From contig JBDKUD010000039.1 in assembly GCA_039679805.1 (NCBI GenBank), positions 1-7,760 of the forward strand: 7,760 bases of DNA. Direction: 5' to 3'. This document shows, in pieces, positions 5,958-7,760 of this stretch. Under the pieces are notes generated by a model. That model worked only from the letters and a program-made list of their open reading frames with translations, made no database searches and was not told the DNA's origin. Made by a program: the position numbers and the translations under genes. The stretch comes from JBDKUD01 sp039679805 (GTDB taxonomy: Bacteria; Bacillota; Syntrophomonadia; Syntrophomonadales; Syntrophomonadaceae). Positions within the stretch are counted from its first letter, which is position 1. The number at the start of each line of letters is the position of its first letter.

Positions 5958-6086
5958 GAAATCGGATGGCAAAAAATAATTGCATTAACCTCAGGCATAT
6001 ACTAAAATTTGAGCAGCTATCAGAATCATAAAATTTTTTAAATTTTTTATATTTTCCGTTTCATGAAGTCATCTGTAAAATTTATT

Positions 6087-6095
6087 AAAAGGAGG
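6087..6095 (+). promoter_or_regulatory. Ribosome binding site of the DUF1015 gene, unusually far from the start
   Basis: A perfect AAAAGGAGG lies 14 nt before the ATG at 6110, longer than the usual 6-9 nt. No ATG, GTG or TTG occurs in frame between the site and that ATG; the codon just upstream is ATA. A weak -10-like TAAAAT at 6076-6081 has no convincing -35, so I do not call a promoter. Confidence 0.7.
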
Positions 6096-6109
6096 TAGTT
6101 TATTATATA

Positions 6110-7414
6110 ATGGCAGTTATAATCCCATTCAAGGGACTACGCTATAACCAGCAAAAAATAAACAGCCTAACAACATTGGTAACACCACCTTACGATATAA
6201 TAGATGAAACCGCACAAGCCAGATATTATGCAGAGAATCCTGCTAATATTATAAGATTGGAACTGGGAATGATTTTTCCCCAGGACTCAGCTAGCAACAA
6301 CCGTTATACCCGATCATCTCAGTATCTGGAAAAGTGGATAGCAGATGAAATACTGCAATATGAAGAAAAACCCGCTATTTACCTCTATCAACAAGAATTT
6401 TCGATTCAGGGGCAAAAAATGATACGAACCGGTATGGTCTGTGGATTGAAGGTTGAGGAATATGATCAGGGCAATATTCTTCCCCATAAAGAAACCCTAT
6501 CTAAACCCAAAGCTGATCGTTTACAGCTGATGAGAGCTACCCGGTGCAATTTTAGCTCCATATTTGGTTTATATTCTGATCCTGATAAATTCATTGGCAG
6601 TACTTTATTGGGGCAAATTGGTAATCGTTTGCCGGATATCAGTTTAATTGATGAAGTTAATGAAATCCATAAGATATGGACCATTACTGATAACTCAGTT
6701 ATTGACCAGGTCGTAAAATACATGGCTGATAAAAATGTCTATATTGCCGATGGCCACCACCGTTACGAAACAGCCCTGGAGTATGCCAAAGAAATGAAGG
6801 AACAGGGGTACTCTGGATATGATTATGTTATGATAACGCTGGTTAACCTGTTTGACGAAGGACTGGTAGTACTTCCTACCCATAGATTATTAGGGAATAT
6901 TCCGCATCTTAATCTTGGTGTCCTTAAACAACAACTGGCTGAACTTTTTGAAGTTGAACAGTTGGAAAATTACTTTGATTTAACCTATTTCACCAATGAA
7001 TTAAAAGAACGTGGTAAAGGAAAACATGTCCTGGGTATGTATACAAATGACTCTAAGGCCTATATCCTAACCCTGAAGAATAATAATCAAGCCTTCGCAC
7101 TCTTGCCGCCGGAAAAATCTTCAGCCTGGAAAAACCTTGATGTGGCAATCCTGGACAATCTCATTCTGGACCAGATGCTGGGGATTGGAGAAATCGAGCG
7201 ACGCAGCCAGAATAATTTAGCTTACAGTCATAGTCCCGAATGGGTAGTTGAGCAAATTAATAATAAGAATTACCAGTTAGGTTTCATTATAAACTCTACC
7301 CGGGCAGAACAGGTGATTGACGTTGCTCAAGCCCACGATAAGATGCCCCCGAAATCTACTTATTTTTATCCCCAGCTGATTACCGGGCTGATAATAAACC
7401 ACCTGGGAGTGTAA
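6110..7414 (+). CDS. DUF1015 family protein with DGHHR motif
   Basis: This 434-residue soluble protein matches the DUF1015 family over its whole length. It opens with IIPFKGLRYN (4-13), then TPPYDII (25-31), NIIRLELG (46-53), YLYQQEF (91-97), PHKET (125-129), KADRLQLM (134-141) and the hallmark YIADGHHRYETA (211-222). It ends with the usual aromatic STYFYPQLITGL segment, so the C terminus is intact although a repeat element begins at its stop codon. The biochemical function is not established. From memory, DUF1015 genes often sit beside serA and serC, and the DGHHR motif resembles that of the ParB-like serine kinases SerK and SbnI. A role linked to serine metabolism is thus a hypothesis, and no serine gene is visible here. 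It is transcribed alone, divergent from the PHP operon and convergent with the partial gene at the window end. Confidence 0.9.
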   Translation: MAVIIPFKGLRYNQQKINSLTTLVTPPYDIIDETAQARYYAENPANIIRLELGMIFPQDSASNNRYTRSSQYLEKWIADEILQYEEKPAIYLYQQEFSIQGQKMIRTGMVCGLKVEEYDQGNILPHKETLSKPKADRLQLMRATRCNFSSIFGLYSDPDKFIGSTLLGQIGNRLPDISLIDEVNEIHKIWTITDNSVIDQVVKYMADKNVYIADGHHRYETALEYAKEMKEQGYSGYDYVMITLVNLFDEGLVVLPTHRLLGNIPHLNLGVLKQQLAELFEVEQLENYFDLTYFTNELKERGKGKHVLGMYTNDSKAYILTLKNNNQAFALLPPEKSSAWKNLDVAILDNLILDQMLGIGEIERRSQNNLAYSHSPEWVVEQINNKNYQLGFIINSTRAEQVIDVAQAHDKMPPKSTYFYPQLITGLIINHLGV

Positions 7415-7420
7415 ATTCAA

Positions 7421-7442
7421 CGCGGATTACGCGGATTTTTTT
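7421..7442 (+). terminator. Possible weak terminator of the DUF1015 gene inside the left repeat end
   Basis: CGCG-GATTA-CGCG (7421-7433) can form a small all-GC 4-bp hairpin, followed by GGA and seven T (7436-7442), beginning 6 nt after the stop codon. The stem is short. The mirror-image right end has only four T on the minus strand. Confidence 0.35.
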
Positions 7443-7589
7443 GTTTATATGTTACTACTCAGACATAACCTGATTTTTATTGATGGTTACCTGCAATCAT
7501 GGAAGGTTAACACACATTTAATATGATTAGTATTAACCATAGAGAATGGAGTATACAAAATCAATAATGATAATTGGATATTGATACAA

Positions 7590-7620
7590 TAACGCGGATA
7601 TTATAATAAAATCCGCGTTA
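7590..7620. repeat. Internal 10-bp hairpin of the ACGCGGAT element
   Basis: TAACGCGGAT (7590-7599) and ATCCGCGTTA (7611-7620) form a perfect 10-bp stem with an 11-nt AT-only loop. It reuses the octamer found in the element's ends. There is no following T-run, so it is described as structure and not as a terminator. Confidence 0.7.
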
Positions 7621-7669
7621 ATCATATTAAAATCCGCGTAATCCGCGTTGAATTTTCCTGTGCACGTTA

Positions 7670-7760
7670 TTAAAAGTTCATGTTCTTCATAAACATATCT
7701 TGGAATCCTGGATAATTAGCCAGTTCTACATATTTTATCTTTTCCTTCAACATCTGGGCC
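7670..7760 (-). CDS. C-terminal end of a gene running off the window, possibly a RACo-type ASKHA/DUF4445 protein
   Basis: An open frame enters at the window edge on the minus strand and ends at TAA (7670-7672), giving 29 residues that include KIKYVELANYPGF and end in MKNMNF. The VELxxxPxFQxxFxxxMxF pattern resembles the extreme C terminus of DUF4445/RACo proteins, the ATP-dependent reductive activators of corrinoid proteins in acetogenic and methylotrophic anaerobes. The call rests on remembered family pattern over fewer than 30 residues, so the family is tentative. The gene would be convergent with DUF1015, separated by the inverted-repeat element. Confidence 0.5.
   Translation of the reverse strand, partial: AQMLKEKIKYVELANYPGFQDMFMKNMNF

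Larger units (their letters stand above)
7413..7655. repeat. 243-bp inverted-repeat element (MITE-like) built from ACGCGGAT octamers
   Basis: The ends are perfect 27-bp inverted repeats, 7413-7439 and 7629-7655, with core CAACGCGGATTACGCGGAT. Each end contains two tandem copies of the nonamer ACGCGGATT, and an inner inverted pair lies at 7590-7620. The octamer occurs three times on plus (7420, 7429, 7592) and three times on minus (7611-7618, 7632-7639, 7641-7648). The interior (7440-7589) is AT-rich and encodes nothing convincing. The left end overlaps the last two bases of the DUF1015 stop codon. The outermost AATT on each side is palindromic, so it could be a target duplication, but that cannot be told apart from the inverted repeat. 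No transposase is present, so any mobility would need a helper. Confidence 0.75.

Noticed and set aside
6030..6055. AT-rich mirrored tract before the DUF1015 gene as a terminator or operator
   Set aside because: It consists of A and T runs with no GC stem and no defined symmetry; it may merely be an AT-rich promoter region.
7449..7526. A 25-codon frame (ATG to TGA) inside the repeat element
   Set aside because: No ribosome binding site, no recognisable pattern, and a length expected by chance in AT-rich DNA.
7413..7655. The repeat element as a CRISPR array
   Set aside because: The repeats are short, inverted relative to each other and unevenly spaced, and no cas gene is present.

Overview
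The window looks like part of a chromosome from a low-GC, anaerobic member of the Bacillota (class Clostridia, perhaps near Syntrophomonadaceae or Peptococcaceae). Supporting signs are strong AGGAGG-type ribosome binding sites, GTG starts, a GSI-alpha glutamine synthetase paired with an ANTAR antiterminator, a PrsA lipoprotein foldase, a YlbF-family protein, and the tail of what looks like a RACo-type corrinoid activator. The taxonomic call is an inference from gene content only. No phage, CRISPR, rRNA or tRNA genes were seen.

Positions 1-2104 (minus strand) hold a nitrogen-assimilation operon: promoter, structured leader, ANTAR response regulator, then glnA. The leader folds in two mutually exclusive ways. 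One is a long terminator hairpin followed by six U. The other is a small hairpin with an A1/G4 hexaloop that uses up the foot of the terminator. This is the layout expected of an ANTAR-controlled attenuator, so the regulator probably controls its own operon by antitermination. The glutamine synthetase has Glu at the position (62) where the Bacillus subtilis enzyme has the Arg used for glutamine feedback inhibition.

Positions 2124-3181 (minus) hold a monocistronic prsA-like foldase gene with its own probable promoter, directly behind the terminator of the upstream operon. Positions 3156-5957 (minus) hold a four-gene operon transcribed in the order PHP phosphoesterase (HisJ/HisK type), CaCA-family cation antiporter with altered ion-ligand positions, RidA-superfamily protein, YlbF-family protein, and an intrinsic terminator. 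Gaps are 18-50 bp and every gene has a good ribosome binding site.

Positions 5889-6109 are a divergent, AT-rich intergenic region. A DUF1015 protein carrying a DGHHR motif is read rightward from 6110 to 7414. It converges on a minus-strand gene of which only the last 29 codons are present. Between the two convergent genes is a 243-bp element with perfect 27-bp inverted ends, built from six copies of an ACGCGGAT octamer and starting within the DUF1015 stop codon. It looks like a small non-autonomous repeat element.

The two most interesting items are the ANTAR leader of the glnA operon and the ACGCGGAT inverted-repeat element. No clearly unknown multi-gene system was found.
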